From contig JACKLR010000001.1 in NCBI GenBank assembly GCA_024235795.1, forward strand, positions 62,001-126,000: a DNA stretch of 64,000 nt, read 5' to 3'. The DNA is from Burkholderiales bacterium. Its GTDB lineage: Bacteria > Pseudomonadota > Gammaproteobacteria > Burkholderiales > Nitrosomonadaceae. The position numbers and the translations under genes are program-made. A model generated the notes under the pieces. It ran no database searches. It saw only the letters and a program-made list of their open reading frames with translations, and was not told the origin of the DNA. Position 1 is the stretch's first letter; each line of letters starts with the position of its first letter. Of the stretch, positions 42,653 to 51,859 are shown piece after piece.

Positions 42653-43680
42653 ACATATTTCTCCATATCGATAAACAGATCACAGGCATCCTTGTGCCTG
42701 CGTTGAGAAAATAACCAGCTTGTCCAACCCAGCTGACCATATTTTCCCAGCTGTATTGTAGGCACCGCCTCTTTTTTCAACACCAGATTAATATCCCAGG
42801 CAAATTCAAAACCCATATAATTCTTAACAAGGCTGCACAACGCCGTTATTTTTTTGCCATCCGGCAAAAATGATTCAAACTGATTCAGATTTAGGGGCCC
42901 GGCAACAATCCTGAATTTGTGCATACACTGCCAGCTTTGTGTACCGATTGTCGCCGTTAAACCTAACTGCCCGGTGTTTTTATCCGAATTTAAGTAGCAG
43001 AGGCTGTCAAGTGGAATTTCCAGCCATTCTCCAATAAACTCCTGAATCTTGATCGGTATCTGGAAATAGGCATTCAGCATAGTGATCAGCCCATTTGCAT
43101 GCCTGGTCTGACTACCCAAATGCGCAGCAAAAGACAATTTGGTGAAGTCAGAAATCTCGTCGCGTTGTTGCTGCGAGCGTTCCGCTAATCCCGCAAACGA
43201 TCCAATAAAAAACCTGAAACGATCATTTTCTGTGCGGTCGAACTGAACTGTCGGCTCTTTATCTGCCCAGGCGCGATAAAACAAGCTGAGCAAACGATGA
43301 TGAAAAATATCCATAAATTCAGCAAACGTATCGTCTTTGGCCGTATGGATACGATTTCTGGCATATTCGGTCAAATGCAGTGGTAAAGGGCCATTAGGAC
43401 CAAACACGCCAAAAAAATAGACTTTCAACACCGCATTGATATTTTCAGCATTATTGGCGCTGCATGCGGCAATCGTTGCCGGGGCAAACTGTAATGACGG
43501 TAATTGTCCCAGTCTAATTGCATCTTTGCCCGGCGTCAGTGAATACCCCAGCCGCCCTTTATCGCGATAAACACATTCAAACAGACGAATCGCCTGATAA
43601 AAATCGAATCTGTAGGGCTCCCGCTGGAGTTCCTCCAGTAATTCTAAAGCAAGGCTCTGGTTCCTGTCCTGACTGGCCAT
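42649..43680 (-). CDS. tssG: T6SS baseplate protein TssG
   Basis: 343 residues: the TssG pattern RFDFYQAIRLFECVYRDKGRLGYSLTPGKDAIRLGQLPSLQFAPATIA, KVYFFGVFGPNGPLPLHLTEY, and DIFHHRLLSLFYRAWADKEPTVQ. It forms the baseplate wedge with TssE and TssF. Starts inside the tssF 3' end with a 37-base overlap. Confidence 0.94.
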   Translation of the reverse strand: MASQDRNQSLALELLEELQREPYRFDFYQAIRLFECVYRDKGRLGYSLTPGKDAIRLGQLPSLQFAPATIAACSANNAENINAVLKVYFFGVFGPNGPLPLHLTEYARNRIHTAKDDTFAEFMDIFHHRLLSLFYRAWADKEPTVQFDRTENDRFRFFIGSFAGLAERSQQQRDEISDFTKLSFAAHLGSQTRHANGLITMLNAYFQIPIKIQEFIGEWLEIPLDSLCYLNSDKNTGQLGLTATIGTQSWQCMHKFRIVAGPLNLNQFESFLPDGKKITALCSLVKNYMGFEFAWDINLVLKKEAVPTIQLGKYGQLGWTSWLFSQRRHKDACDLFIDMEKYV

Positions 43681-45524
43681 TTCATTACCTCACCGCGTTC
43701 TCTGGTGGTGACTTTTACCTGAGTAAAACTGTTAATCGATGCATATTTGCAGAAAAATTGTTCAAGAATGGCGCCAAGCAGGAAACAACTCCCACCGGCA
43801 AAAGCTGATTCATCAAATATAAGCGTAATCTCCAGGCCGCGTCCAAATGTTATTGGTCCTTTTACTGGGACCCTGCAAGTCATTGGCCGCGTCTCAATTG
43901 AAAGCAGCCCTTCAACCTGTTTGGCGATTGCATGTTCTGAATAATCACCATAGAGCTTCAGCATATCACGCAACACCTTAGCGCCTTGCTGATGATCATT
44001 ATCGATTAGACTTAGATAATTTAGCGACAAATGATTAATCAAGCGCCATGCATGGCTTCCTTCAGCATGAGATGGCTTTGGTTCGGTAGGACCGACAAGG
44101 CAGCGTATACCTTTTTCTTTATCAAGCGGCGCGCTGATTTCCAAACTGAAATCGTTATTACCTTCCCCCGGAACAATCAACTTCGGCAAGTCCCGGTTAG
44201 TACATAACACGCGCACACCAAGCTGTTTGATATCCGGATTATAGGGCGCTTCACTGGCATCCACCAGCGACAAATAAACTTCGTTTCCTGTGTACTCCGT
44301 CTTTAAAAAAGACGGACTTGCATTTACCGGCTGCAATGCTGGCTGCCGCCTGATGGTGTAATAAGCAAAATCAGCTGAAACATCCGAATTATGACGATAT
44401 GCCGAATAAAACGGTTGAAACGGCTGCTCTGAAACTAGGTCACTGCCGATACCAACAACATCTAAAAGACTGAAAACCTCAAAATCGTTCGATCTGGTTT
44501 TATCAATGACCAGATGGTGTTCCGCATCCTGTGGTTTCAGGTGGATACGATCGGCCTGTTTCTCGAATAAATTGATCGCAGGCGCACAATTCAGCTTGAA
44601 ATTGCTGGACTGAATCGCATGCTCAAGCTTATCTTGAACCGTGTCCAGCAATATTACGATTTCTAGCTCGCTTGCGCCGATTTTTTGTATGGAAGATTGC
44701 AAACCGTTCAATTGTACAAACAGGAAACGCTCAGGCAGCGCAAAATATTCCTGCAACAAACGGTAACCCTGAAAACTTTGCGCGGTAGACGGCAGCAGGG
44801 ATTCATTCCGGCTGAATCCAACAGGTTTTAGTATAGATTTATCCAATGGATAAATCTGTTGATCGGAAGGATCTTTAATAACGACAGATACTCCATGCCC
44901 CATAATCAATTCATAAATCTGAACGGGCAAATTTCCTGTGCCATAGAGATAAAAAGTCAGTTGATCAATCGGCATTTGATTGAAACGAAAACCGGATGCA
45001 GCCTGCAACTTTATTCGGAGACCGGATTTGACAGTGTTGTAATTCGATTCACAATAAACGGCTACCTGACCGAGCGGCAGATACGCCGCTTCTTTGACTA
45101 GAACGGGCCAGATTTTAATATCATGTGCTGTCTGAAAAGTACACCGACTTCGACCACCGACAATCTTACTGACCAATTTTGTATTTCTGGGGATTAGAAA
45201 ACCATTCTCGGCAATACCGCCTTTAAGATCTGGATTAAATTCCGCAACCATCATGGACGGCAAAGGCGTTAAGTAATGCGGATAAACAATTTCCAACAAA
45301 TGCTGAGTAAAGCGCGGATACTCAGCGTCCATTTTCAATTGAATGCGTGCTGTCAGAAACGCGAAACTTTCTATCAAACGTTCAACATATGGGTCAGCGC
45401 ATTCGGCACTCCCAAGATCCAATCCAGCCGCTATTTTAGGGTAACGCTTGGAAAACTCCACCCCCATTTCACGGATGAATCGCAGCTCCTTCTCGTAAAA
45501 TTCAAGCAAACGTGGCGTCGTCAT
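43644..45524 (-). CDS. tssF: T6SS baseplate protein TssF
   Basis: 626 residues starting LLEFYEKELRFIREMGVEFSKRYPKIAAGLDL, with ADPYVERLIESFAFLTARIQLKMDAEYPRFTQHLLEIVYPHYL and FGRGLEITLIFDESAFAGGSCFLLGAILEQFFCKYASINSF. These are the TssF/VasA (ImpG) landmarks. It builds the baseplate wedge with TssG. Lies 13 bp after tssE and overlaps tssG. Confidence 0.95.
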   Translation of the reverse strand: MTTPRLLEFYEKELRFIREMGVEFSKRYPKIAAGLDLGSAECADPYVERLIESFAFLTARIQLKMDAEYPRFTQHLLEIVYPHYLTPLPSMMVAEFNPDLKGGIAENGFLIPRNTKLVSKIVGGRSRCTFQTAHDIKIWPVLVKEAAYLPLGQVAVYCESNYNTVKSGLRIKLQAASGFRFNQMPIDQLTFYLYGTGNLPVQIYELIMGHGVSVVIKDPSDQQIYPLDKSILKPVGFSRNESLLPSTAQSFQGYRLLQEYFALPERFLFVQLNGLQSSIQKIGASELEIVILLDTVQDKLEHAIQSSNFKLNCAPAINLFEKQADRIHLKPQDAEHHLVIDKTRSNDFEVFSLLDVVGIGSDLVSEQPFQPFYSAYRHNSDVSADFAYYTIRRQPALQPVNASPSFLKTEYTGNEVYLSLVDASEAPYNPDIKQLGVRVLCTNRDLPKLIVPGEGNNDFSLEISAPLDKEKGIRCLVGPTEPKPSHAEGSHAWRLINHLSLNYLSLIDNDHQQGAKVLRDMLKLYGDYSEHAIAKQVEGLLSIETRPMTCRVPVKGPITFGRGLEITLIFDESAFAGGSCFLLGAILEQFFCKYASINSFTQVKVTTRERGEVMKWPVRTGTRALL

Positions 45525-45537
45525 TCTTTCTCAGCAC

Positions 45538-46188
45538 CTAATTCATGTCATATACAGCAACCTGACAGTTTTCCAATTCAAATTCAGTTCTTAGATGCAA
45601 ATGCACCGGTGACGGTTTTGCACATAACTCTCCTTCAATTTCAAATACAAAAATATTATGTTTCGTCTTAACCGGATCAGCCACAACACTGACCGACAAG
45701 GTTTTTTGAATAATACGGGGCTCAAAATTGACAATGGTTTGGTACAACTGCCTTTCGAGCTGAACAAGATTCAAACCGGATACCGTTTTACCTGTCAAAT
45801 CCGGAGTACCGTAATTCAAGACAGAACATACTGCCTCCGGATACTGCTCCTGTTCATCATCCAGAAAAAAACGATTTGCATTTAACAACCATTCCAAATC
45901 CCTTTTGACACAATCACGAATATCCTGCTTTGAATCAACCGAATCGGCCAATGTCGTGTATTTTGCTCTCAACACATTCAGTTTAAGCTGCAGATTCCGC
46001 CGCTCATCTTCAATTTGAACCGAAGGATTTTCCGGATTATCTTTCAACGCACCGGATAATTTTACCAGCGAACTCTCAGTTGCCTCGATTTCACCCTTCA
46101 AATTATTTAATGAAAGCAGAACAGGATCGTCATTGGTTAATCGATCCAGTAGCGAAGGAAAACTTCTGCTTCTGGTCAATGCGCCCAA
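45538..46188 (-). CDS. tssE: T6SS baseplate protein TssE with long helical insertion
   Basis: 216 residues, longer than the usual 130-180. The gp25-like core is present: FPSLLDRL near the start, CVKRDLEWLLNANR, CSVLNYGTPDLTG and IVNFEPRIIQKTLSV. Between SLLDRL and CVKRDLE lies a charged, helical stretch of about 65 residues (LNNLKGEIEATESSLVKLSGAL...EDERRNLQLKLNVLRAKYTTL) that predicts a coiled coil. TssE initiates sheath polymerisation; the insertion may contact neighbouring baseplate subunits. Gap of two bases from tagJ. Confidence 0.9.
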   Translation of the reverse strand: MGALTRSRSFPSLLDRLTNDDPVLLSLNNLKGEIEATESSLVKLSGALKDNPENPSVQIEDERRNLQLKLNVLRAKYTTLADSVDSKQDIRDCVKRDLEWLLNANRFFLDDEQEQYPEAVCSVLNYGTPDLTGKTVSGLNLVQLERQLYQTIVNFEPRIIQKTLSVSVVADPVKTKHNIFVFEIEGELCAKPSPVHLHLRTEFELENCQVAVYDMN

Positions 46189-46190
46189 GA

Positions 46191-47000
46191 TTACGTACCC
46201 TCAGCATGATTTTCAGCATGCCCTACATTAATGGTACGAACTTGCATAATCGGATATTCCGACTGATCCGTAGCAATCATTTTTTGCCCATAACCCACAT
46301 GCAAATCCGGCGTCACTTCCCTCCAGATCGTTTTGCGCGACAATGCCAACAGCGAATCAATCTGATAAGAAAACGGGTAACGGGATGGAATAAAACCATA
46401 ATTTTCTCCGCCATTTTTCCAGCTAAAATGTGCAGGCAACCAGACAACGTCACGCAAATCGCTGGGCTCCTCGATAACAATCGTTTGCAAATTATCCAGT
46501 GTTGTCCATAAATAACGTCCGTCAATAATTGCTTCAATGATTGGGCCTGTTCGTTCATCGGCATCTGCCAGCCATTCAAACAATTCACCATTGACTGTTC
46601 CGGCAACAGCAGGCGCTTCCTCAAATGCCTGTACACGCAACACATTAGCAGCTTCGAATTTATTCTCGGCAATAAGTTTGAGCGATTGCATTAATAATGC
46701 AATCCATTTTTCGGGTTTACCGAGCACTACCGGTTCTTTTTTTCCCAAAAAAACCTGTTCCCGATATTGTTCGCAAACAATAATCTGGCGATACGTCAAA
46801 ACCATGGCGATAGCGCTATCATCCAGTTCCTTGATAACTTTCAACTGATTCAGCGCTCTTTCCCATTGACCCATAACGATCAGCAACTGAAACAGAAAAA
46901 TTCTGTATTCCGAATTGGACGGATGTTTCTTTACCTGCTCCTGAAGCATTCGCAGCGCTTCATTAAGATCACCCTGCTTTAATAAGTCTTCTGGTGTCAT
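46191..47000 (-). CDS. tagJ: T6SS accessory protein TagJ (ImpE family)
   Basis: 269 residues of the ImpE family: MTPEDLLKQGDLNEALRMLQEQVKKHPSNSEYRIFLFQLLIVMGQWERALNQL (TPR-like), GELFEWLADADERTGPIIEAIIDGRYLWTTLDNLQTIVIEEPSDLRDVVWLPAHFSWKNGGENYGFIPSRYP. TagJ binds TssB and modulates ClpV-mediated sheath recycling in systems such as Pseudomonas H1-T6SS. It follows hcp after a 101-bp gap containing an inverted repeat. Confidence 0.92.
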   Translation of the reverse strand: MTPEDLLKQGDLNEALRMLQEQVKKHPSNSEYRIFLFQLLIVMGQWERALNQLKVIKELDDSAIAMVLTYRQIIVCEQYREQVFLGKKEPVVLGKPEKWIALLMQSLKLIAENKFEAANVLRVQAFEEAPAVAGTVNGELFEWLADADERTGPIIEAIIDGRYLWTTLDNLQTIVIEEPSDLRDVVWLPAHFSWKNGGENYGFIPSRYPFSYQIDSLLALSRKTIWREVTPDLHVGYGQKMIATDQSEYPIMQVRTINVGHAENHAEGT

Positions 47001-47043
47001 TGAAATCTCAAACTATGGGCCTTTAAACACAAAGGAAGGATTT

Positions 47044-47087
47044 AATGTTCGCTTACCAGCAAAAAGCAGTACCAGTAAACGAACATT
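47044..47087 (-). promoter_or_regulatory. Inverted repeat between hcp and tagJ
   Basis: AATGTTCGCTTAC (47044-47056) and GTAAACGAACATT (47075-47087) pair with one mismatch over 13 bp around an 18-base loop. In the transcription direction there is no U-tract, so it is more likely an RNA processing/stabilising hairpin or partial attenuator than a full terminator. It would let Hcp be made in excess of the distal genes. Confidence 0.5.
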
Positions 47088-47101
47088 TTAAGAATAAAAA
47101 T

Positions 47102-47587
47102 TTATTCCTCGATGTTTTTCTCAAGATTCCATTTTTTAGGTCCAACAGTCGTACCGGCTGAACCATCATCGTTCGCTGGTGTATATTCCCAGGCAATCTT
47201 GTCATACACAAAGGATACTGTTTCATGCGGACGATCTGAGCCGCCTCCACTTATTGAAACTGACTGAATCATTACGTTTTCCAGTTCATATTTCAAATAA
47301 CACAGTTTCTCACCAGTTTCTTGGCATACTTCCAGAACAAGCTTGGCAATATGCGTGCCTTTTGCACAATATATATTCAGATCCACACTCGCTTTATCAA
47401 TGCTTTTAGTAACCACAAACGGTTGCAAATCAGCACGCGCCGCAGCGCGGCCGCCTGTCCCACCGGCGCCCGACATGGGTTGAGATAAGCCATGACTAAA
47501 ACTAAATACTTCAATCCAGTCGGCATGTGCATCATCAGTTGATTCACCTTTAATAGGATCAGCATTTAAATATGTATTTGTAGCCAT
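47102..47587 (-). CDS. hcp: T6SS tube protein Hcp (TssD)
   Basis: 161 residues: ATNTYLNADPIKGESTDDAHADWIEVFSFSHGLSQP, FVVTKSIDKASVDLNIYCAKGTHIAKLVLEVCQETGEKLCYLKYELENVMIQSVSISGGG, PHETVSFVYDKIAWEYTP. A standard Hcp1-like beta-barrel that stacks as hexamers. AGGAGTG lies before the start. It is in the sheath operon, between tssC and tagJ. Confidence 0.96.
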   Translation of the reverse strand: MATNTYLNADPIKGESTDDAHADWIEVFSFSHGLSQPMSGAGGTGGRAAARADLQPFVVTKSIDKASVDLNIYCAKGTHIAKLVLEVCQETGEKLCYLKYELENVMIQSVSISGGGSDRPHETVSFVYDKIAWEYTPANDDGSAGTTVGPKKWNLEKNIEE

Positions 47588-47679
47588 TTCACACTCCTAG
47601 ATTAAAAAATTAATAAAAATGAATTTCTATTTCACTCAACTGATTGCTTTGCAAAGCTACTGGGGTATCTTCAAAATTC

Positions 47680-49185
47680 TCAACTCTTCTCTGAAGGCAA
47701 CCTGGATACGAGACGTAAGGAAACAGTCAGCCCTTCAAGTTGATAATGCGGCCGAAGGTAAAACTTGGATGTATAGTAACCAGGGTTACCCTCAACATCT
47801 TCAACAACGACTTGTGCAGCAGCCAGCGGTTTTCTGGCCTTATCAATCTCACTGGCGGATGCCGGATTGGCTTCAACGTAATTATTTATCCATTTGTTGA
47901 GCCATTTTTCCATGTCGTCACGTTCCTTGAACGAGCCGATCTTATCCCGAACAATACATTTCAGGTAGTGCGCAAATCTGCATACTGCAAACAGATAAGG
48001 CAGTCTTGCCGATAAATTTGCATTGGCCGTTGCATCCGGATCATCGTATTCAAACGGTTTTTGCAATGACTGTGCGCCGATAAACGCGGCAAAATCAGAA
48101 TTCTTCTTATGCAGCAGTGGCATGAAACCATTTTTTGCCAGTTCAGCTTCACGACGGTCGCTAATGGCTATCTCTGTCGGACATTTCATATCTACCCCGC
48201 CATCATCGGTCGGGAAAGTATGTGTAGGCAGGCCTTCAACCGCCCCACCTGATTCCACACCACGTATTCTGGAACACCAACCATACAGCTTAAACGCGCG
48301 ATTGATATTTACGCCCATTGCATACGCCGAGTTGCTCCAGGTATACCGGCTATGATCAGCATTCGCCACGTCTTCTTCAAAATCAAATTCTTCGACCGGT
48401 GCTGTTTTTGCACCATAAGGCAACCGTGACAAAAAGCGCGGCAACGTCAAACCGATATAGCGCGAATCCTCGGATTCTCGTAAAGAACGCCATGAAGCGT
48501 AGTCAGGTGTTTGAAAAATTTTGGTTAAATCACGTGGATCAGCTAATTCCTGCCAGGAATCCATATTCATTAATTGTGGAGAAGCTGCGGCAATAAACGG
48601 CACATGTGCTGCAGCTGAAATTTTGGAAATTTCCTGCAGAAATTCAACATCAGGCGGGGCGTTATCAAAATCATAATCACCGATTAAACACCCAAATGGT
48701 TCGCCGCCAAACTGACCATACTCATGCTCATAAACTTTCTTGAAAAGTGGACTTTGATCCCAGGCTGTTCCCTTAAACTTTTTCAGAACCTTATGCACTT
48801 CCTTCTTGGTGACATTAAATACCTTGATTTTCAGCATCTCATCTGTCTCAGTGTTATTGACCAGATAATGCATGCCGCGCCAGCTTCCTTCCAGTTTTTG
48901 AAAGTCTTGATGGTGCATAATCAGATTAATCTGATCACTGAGCCGCTGATCAATCAAAGCGATAATCGATTGTATTTTTTTTATGGCATCAATCTCTGTA
49001 TCAGAGATGAGATTGGCTTGTTCAAGCGCTTGCGCGGCCAGTGTTCTGACTGCGTTTTCTACCGCCTGTTGTGCCCTGTCCGATTTGGGTTTGAATTCTT
49101 TCTTTAATAATGCTTCAAAGGTATCTGTAGTTTCTGTTTGCGCTTCAGCACTGGCAACTGTTGCTTGGTCTTCTGTCTCGGCCAT
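47680..49185 (-). CDS. tssC: T6SS sheath protein TssC
   Basis: 501 residues: KLEGSWRGMHYLVNNTETDEMLKIKVFNVTKKEV, GEPFGCLIGDYDFDNAPPDVEFLQEISKISAAAHVPFIAAASP, RYIGLTLPRFLSRLPYGAKT and NPGYYTSKFYLRPHYQLEGLTVSLRLVSRLP at the end. It assembles with TssB into the contractile sheath. AGGAG precedes the start; 21 bp separate it from tssB. Confidence 0.96.
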   Translation of the reverse strand: MAETEDQATVASAEAQTETTDTFEALLKKEFKPKSDRAQQAVENAVRTLAAQALEQANLISDTEIDAIKKIQSIIALIDQRLSDQINLIMHHQDFQKLEGSWRGMHYLVNNTETDEMLKIKVFNVTKKEVHKVLKKFKGTAWDQSPLFKKVYEHEYGQFGGEPFGCLIGDYDFDNAPPDVEFLQEISKISAAAHVPFIAAASPQLMNMDSWQELADPRDLTKIFQTPDYASWRSLRESEDSRYIGLTLPRFLSRLPYGAKTAPVEEFDFEEDVANADHSRYTWSNSAYAMGVNINRAFKLYGWCSRIRGVESGGAVEGLPTHTFPTDDGGVDMKCPTEIAISDRREAELAKNGFMPLLHKKNSDFAAFIGAQSLQKPFEYDDPDATANANLSARLPYLFAVCRFAHYLKCIVRDKIGSFKERDDMEKWLNKWINNYVEANPASASEIDKARKPLAAAQVVVEDVEGNPGYYTSKFYLRPHYQLEGLTVSLRLVSRLPSEKS

Positions 49186-49206
49186 GATTTACTCTCCTGG
49201 TACTGG

Positions 49207-49743
49207 TTAACTGCTGGATTCATCACCAGATGTTTCGGGTGTCTCGCTTGAAGGTTTTGGCGCTTCAACCAATGATTTAAGCAATTCCTCATTATTCAAA
49301 AGGTCGCCAACCCATTTCTCTGCCCCGCTTTTACCATCCATATAGGTAATCAAATTTGACAGCTCTTTTCTGGTTTGTAATAACTCTCTCACACCATCCA
49401 CTTTTTCGGCGACTTTGGCAGGAGAAAAATCATCCATATCCTCAAAGGTAATATCAATGCTGATATTTCCGCCTTCATCATTCAAAATATTTGGCACTGA
49501 AAATGCAACCCGCGGTTTCATAGCCTTAAGGCGATCATTAAAATTATCCACATCGATTTCAAGAAAGTCCCGGTCATTGACATCCGGCAGCTCCTCTACA
49601 GGTTTGCCAGTTAAATCGGCCATAACGCCCATCACAAATGGCAGCTGTATTTTCTTTTCGGCGCCATACAGTTCTACATCATATTCAATCTGTACGCGCG
49701 GTGCGCGGTTACGTGCGATAAATTTCTGACTGCTTTCCGCCAT
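49207..49743 (-). CDS. tssB: T6SS sheath protein TssB
   Basis: 178 residues: SQKFIARNRAPRVQIEYDVELYGAEKKIQLPFVMGVMADLTGKP, FLEIDVDNFNDRLKAMKPRVAFSVPN and DMDDFSPAKVAEKVDGVRELLQTRKELSNLITYMDGK. GGGAGGT precedes the start. A CRP-like palindrome 123 bp upstream, in the gap after tssA, suggests this gene begins its own transcript. The acidic, Ser-rich tail (PSSETPETSGDESSS) is unusual but probably harmless. Confidence 0.96.
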   Translation of the reverse strand: MAESSQKFIARNRAPRVQIEYDVELYGAEKKIQLPFVMGVMADLTGKPVEELPDVNDRDFLEIDVDNFNDRLKAMKPRVAFSVPNILNDEGGNISIDITFEDMDDFSPAKVAEKVDGVRELLQTRKELSNLITYMDGKSGAEKWVGDLLNNEELLKSLVEAPKPSSETPETSGDESSS

Positions 49744-49865
49744 TTTTACCTCCCATGCTGAAATTGTTTTAATTTACACCGCTAAATTGCAAAAATCATG
49801 AAAATAACGCCTCACCTGCCAAAACAACACTATGTACTATTTTCAATATTCTTGATTTCCAGCGA

Positions 49866-49881
49866 TGTGATTTTTAGCACA
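49866..49881. promoter_or_regulatory. CRP-like palindrome in front of tssB
   Basis: TGTGATTTTTAGCACA differs from the perfect site at 16706 by one base (T to G in the second half-site). It lies in the 159-bp gap between tssA and tssB and would control tssB-tssC-hcp and the genes downstream. Confidence 0.55.
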
Positions 49882-49902
49882 AACTGATGTGCAATTTTCA
49901 TT

Positions 49903-50919
49903 TTATTTTTTGGCTTTTGAATCCAAAATTTTTTTGAAAATTTTCAAATCCTCGGGCGGAAGCATCTCCATGATTTCCACAAAATTTTTAGTCATCAGTG
50001 TTTGTGCTAACCGTATAATCAACGCCGCAGGATTGGTTGGTTCTGTTCGTTCAATGTATCTGCAGACCTTTTCAAGCACCCGAACAATATCTTCTCTGCT
50101 GCGAATTTCTCCAACAGCTGTAGTGTTGCTTATGGAAGATGACATAGTTGTATTGGTGTCTGTATTGGTTGATGCAGCACTTTCCTCGTCATCACTTGAT
50201 ATTGAAACTGTGCATAATCGCTGAACACTGATCAAAACGGCCTCCAATTGATCAAAACTGGGTAGCAAGCTGACATCATCGAGTCTTTGACTGAGTGTTT
50301 TCCTCAAATCCTTTAATAACGCCAATATATCAATCAATTGTTGATGCAGATCTTGAATGATCGATGCATTATCGGGATCATGGAAGATCCCCTCTACCTG
50401 TGATTTAGTATATTCAGATTGTTCCTTCAGAACATTGATCTTTCCTTCTGTGACCAGAATGTCGCGAATAGTTAATTGTATATTTTTAAAGGTAAGCTTA
50501 ACGCTATGTACATCACGGACAAATATCTCATAACTTCCAATTTGAGATAGAATATTAACGCGTTGTACTGGATCATTATTATCTTCCGGATCGAGACACG
50601 GATGAACGCAATCCCAATATTGCGTCAAATAGTCTTGGATTACGCTCAAGCCTGTCAATAGACCGCCTATACCATCACAATGTGTACTGGCACGGGCAAA
50701 CCAAATGGCCACATTCAAATCTTTTGTGCGTAACAACAATATTTCAGCACGTGATTTAATTTCATTCCATTTGGGTTCTTTTGCAGGGATACCACCAATA
50801 TATCGTTCTGGTTCACCCTGGATATCATTTTCAAGAGATAGGAACTCAGGATCGTCCTCGAGATTAGAACCGCAACGTTCCTCGTCTGATATCGGTTTCA
50901 GCAATTCATCTAATTTCAT
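49903..50919 (-). CDS. tssA: T6SS cap protein TssA (ImpA N-terminal domain)
   Basis: 338 residues with the ImpA_N landmarks: MKLDELLKPISDEERCGSNLEDDPEFLSLENDIQGEPERYIGGIPAKEPKWNEIKSRAEILLLRTKDLNVAIWFARASTHCDGIGGLLTGLSVIQDYLTQYWDCVHP. The C-terminal part (SREDIVRVLEKVCRYIERTEPTNPAALIIRLAQTLMTKNFVEIMEMLPPEDL) is the short tail class. TssA caps and stabilises the distal sheath or primes the baseplate. It is the first minus-strand gene of the divergent cluster. Confidence 0.94.
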   Translation of the reverse strand: MKLDELLKPISDEERCGSNLEDDPEFLSLENDIQGEPERYIGGIPAKEPKWNEIKSRAEILLLRTKDLNVAIWFARASTHCDGIGGLLTGLSVIQDYLTQYWDCVHPCLDPEDNNDPVQRVNILSQIGSYEIFVRDVHSVKLTFKNIQLTIRDILVTEGKINVLKEQSEYTKSQVEGIFHDPDNASIIQDLHQQLIDILALLKDLRKTLSQRLDDVSLLPSFDQLEAVLISVQRLCTVSISSDDEESAASTNTDTNTTMSSSISNTTAVGEIRSREDIVRVLEKVCRYIERTEPTNPAALIIRLAQTLMTKNFVEIMEMLPPEDLKIFKKILDSKAKK

Positions 50920-51242
50920 TCTAAGTCTTTAGTTTATAACTTGGCTTGCCTGATTAGTTAAAACTACTGCTTTTACTTTTATAGATTGTGCCACTAACAC
51001 CAAAAATCTTTTGCAACTTAAATATAGATACGCTAAATTCAACATAATGTCTACATTTTTTTAATTTTAGATTACTTGACAATGTCTTAAAGATATTTAG
51101 ATATTTAATTGCATTTTAGTGTAGTTTAGAACGGTAAATTTTGAACTGCAGTGCGAAATCTCACAGTGTTTGTAAGTTACTTAGCATATCCTTACACAGC
51201 AGTTTTCGATTCGTGATAATTTGAAGGAAGCATAGCAATCCG
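50920..51242. promoter_or_regulatory. Divergent T6SS promoter region (tssA / tssJ)
   Basis: 323 bp without genes, AT-rich. AGTGC-GAAATC-TCACA at 51150-51165 keeps one perfect CRP half-site and 3/5 of the other, about 78 bp before tssJ. TTGAAGGAAGCATAGCA gives tssJ its ribosome-binding site. No sigma-54-type GG-N10-GC element was recognised with confidence. Confidence 0.45.
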
Positions 51243-51797
51243 ATGAGACCAATCATTTTGCCTATTTGCATACTACCGCTTTTTTTGTTTCTGGTTTTTC
51301 TTACGGGCTGCTCAAGCACACCCAAACCGCCCATCGCCCAAATTTCACTGAATGTGCAAGATGATATAAATTCTTTTCTTACCGATACCAGTATTCCCGA
51401 AGCAAGACCTGTTGTAATCCGGTTATATGAATTAACTTCCCTGGCAGCATTTAATTCAACCGACTTTCTTTCGGTTTTTAACGATTACCAGTCGGCGCTT
51501 GGCAATGAACTCCTCTTTAGCGAAGAACTCCGGCTGATTCCAGGAATGCGCAAGAAATTTAACAGGCCACTTAATCTGGACACCCGATATGTTGGTGTCG
51601 TTGCCGCTTTCAGGGACTTAGAACATGCGCAGTGGAAAGCTTTTACAGCTATCCCTGGTGAGGAAAAAAAGCCGGAGATTTATATATTTTTAAAAGAAAA
51701 TAGAATTTTGATAGGCGCGAAAAGTCCTTGTGGTTTTTTTTGCCAAATGTGGACGCCAAAACCTGAACCCGGCACGCTGTATGAAGTTATCGAATAA
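51243..51797 (+). CDS. tssJ: T6SS outer-membrane lipoprotein TssJ
   Basis: 184 residues. Signal II: ILPLFLFLVFLTGCSST with lipobox LTGC. The mature part holds the transthyretin-like TssJ pattern ISLNVQDDINSFLTDTSIPEARPVVIRLYELTSLAAFNSTDFLSVFND...LIPGMRKKFNRPLNLDTRYVGVVAAFRDLEHAQWKAF. It anchors the TssLM complex to the outer membrane. First gene of the plus-strand operon. Confidence 0.95.
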   Translation: MRPIILPICILPLFLFLVFLTGCSSTPKPPIAQISLNVQDDINSFLTDTSIPEARPVVIRLYELTSLAAFNSTDFLSVFNDYQSALGNELLFSEELRLIPGMRKKFNRPLNLDTRYVGVVAAFRDLEHAQWKAFTAIPGEEKKPEIYIFLKENRILIGAKSPCGFFCQMWTPKPEPGTLYEVIE

Positions 51798-51859
51798 TTA
51801 TTAACTTACACATGGTTAATCAACTTTCAATTTAAAACTCAAAACTATGGAGAAAGTTT

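Noticed and set aside
39900..50900. Many long plus-strand frames across the T6SS minus-strand operon
   Set aside because: They are antisense shadows of vgrG, clpV, tssF and neighbours, without family signatures.
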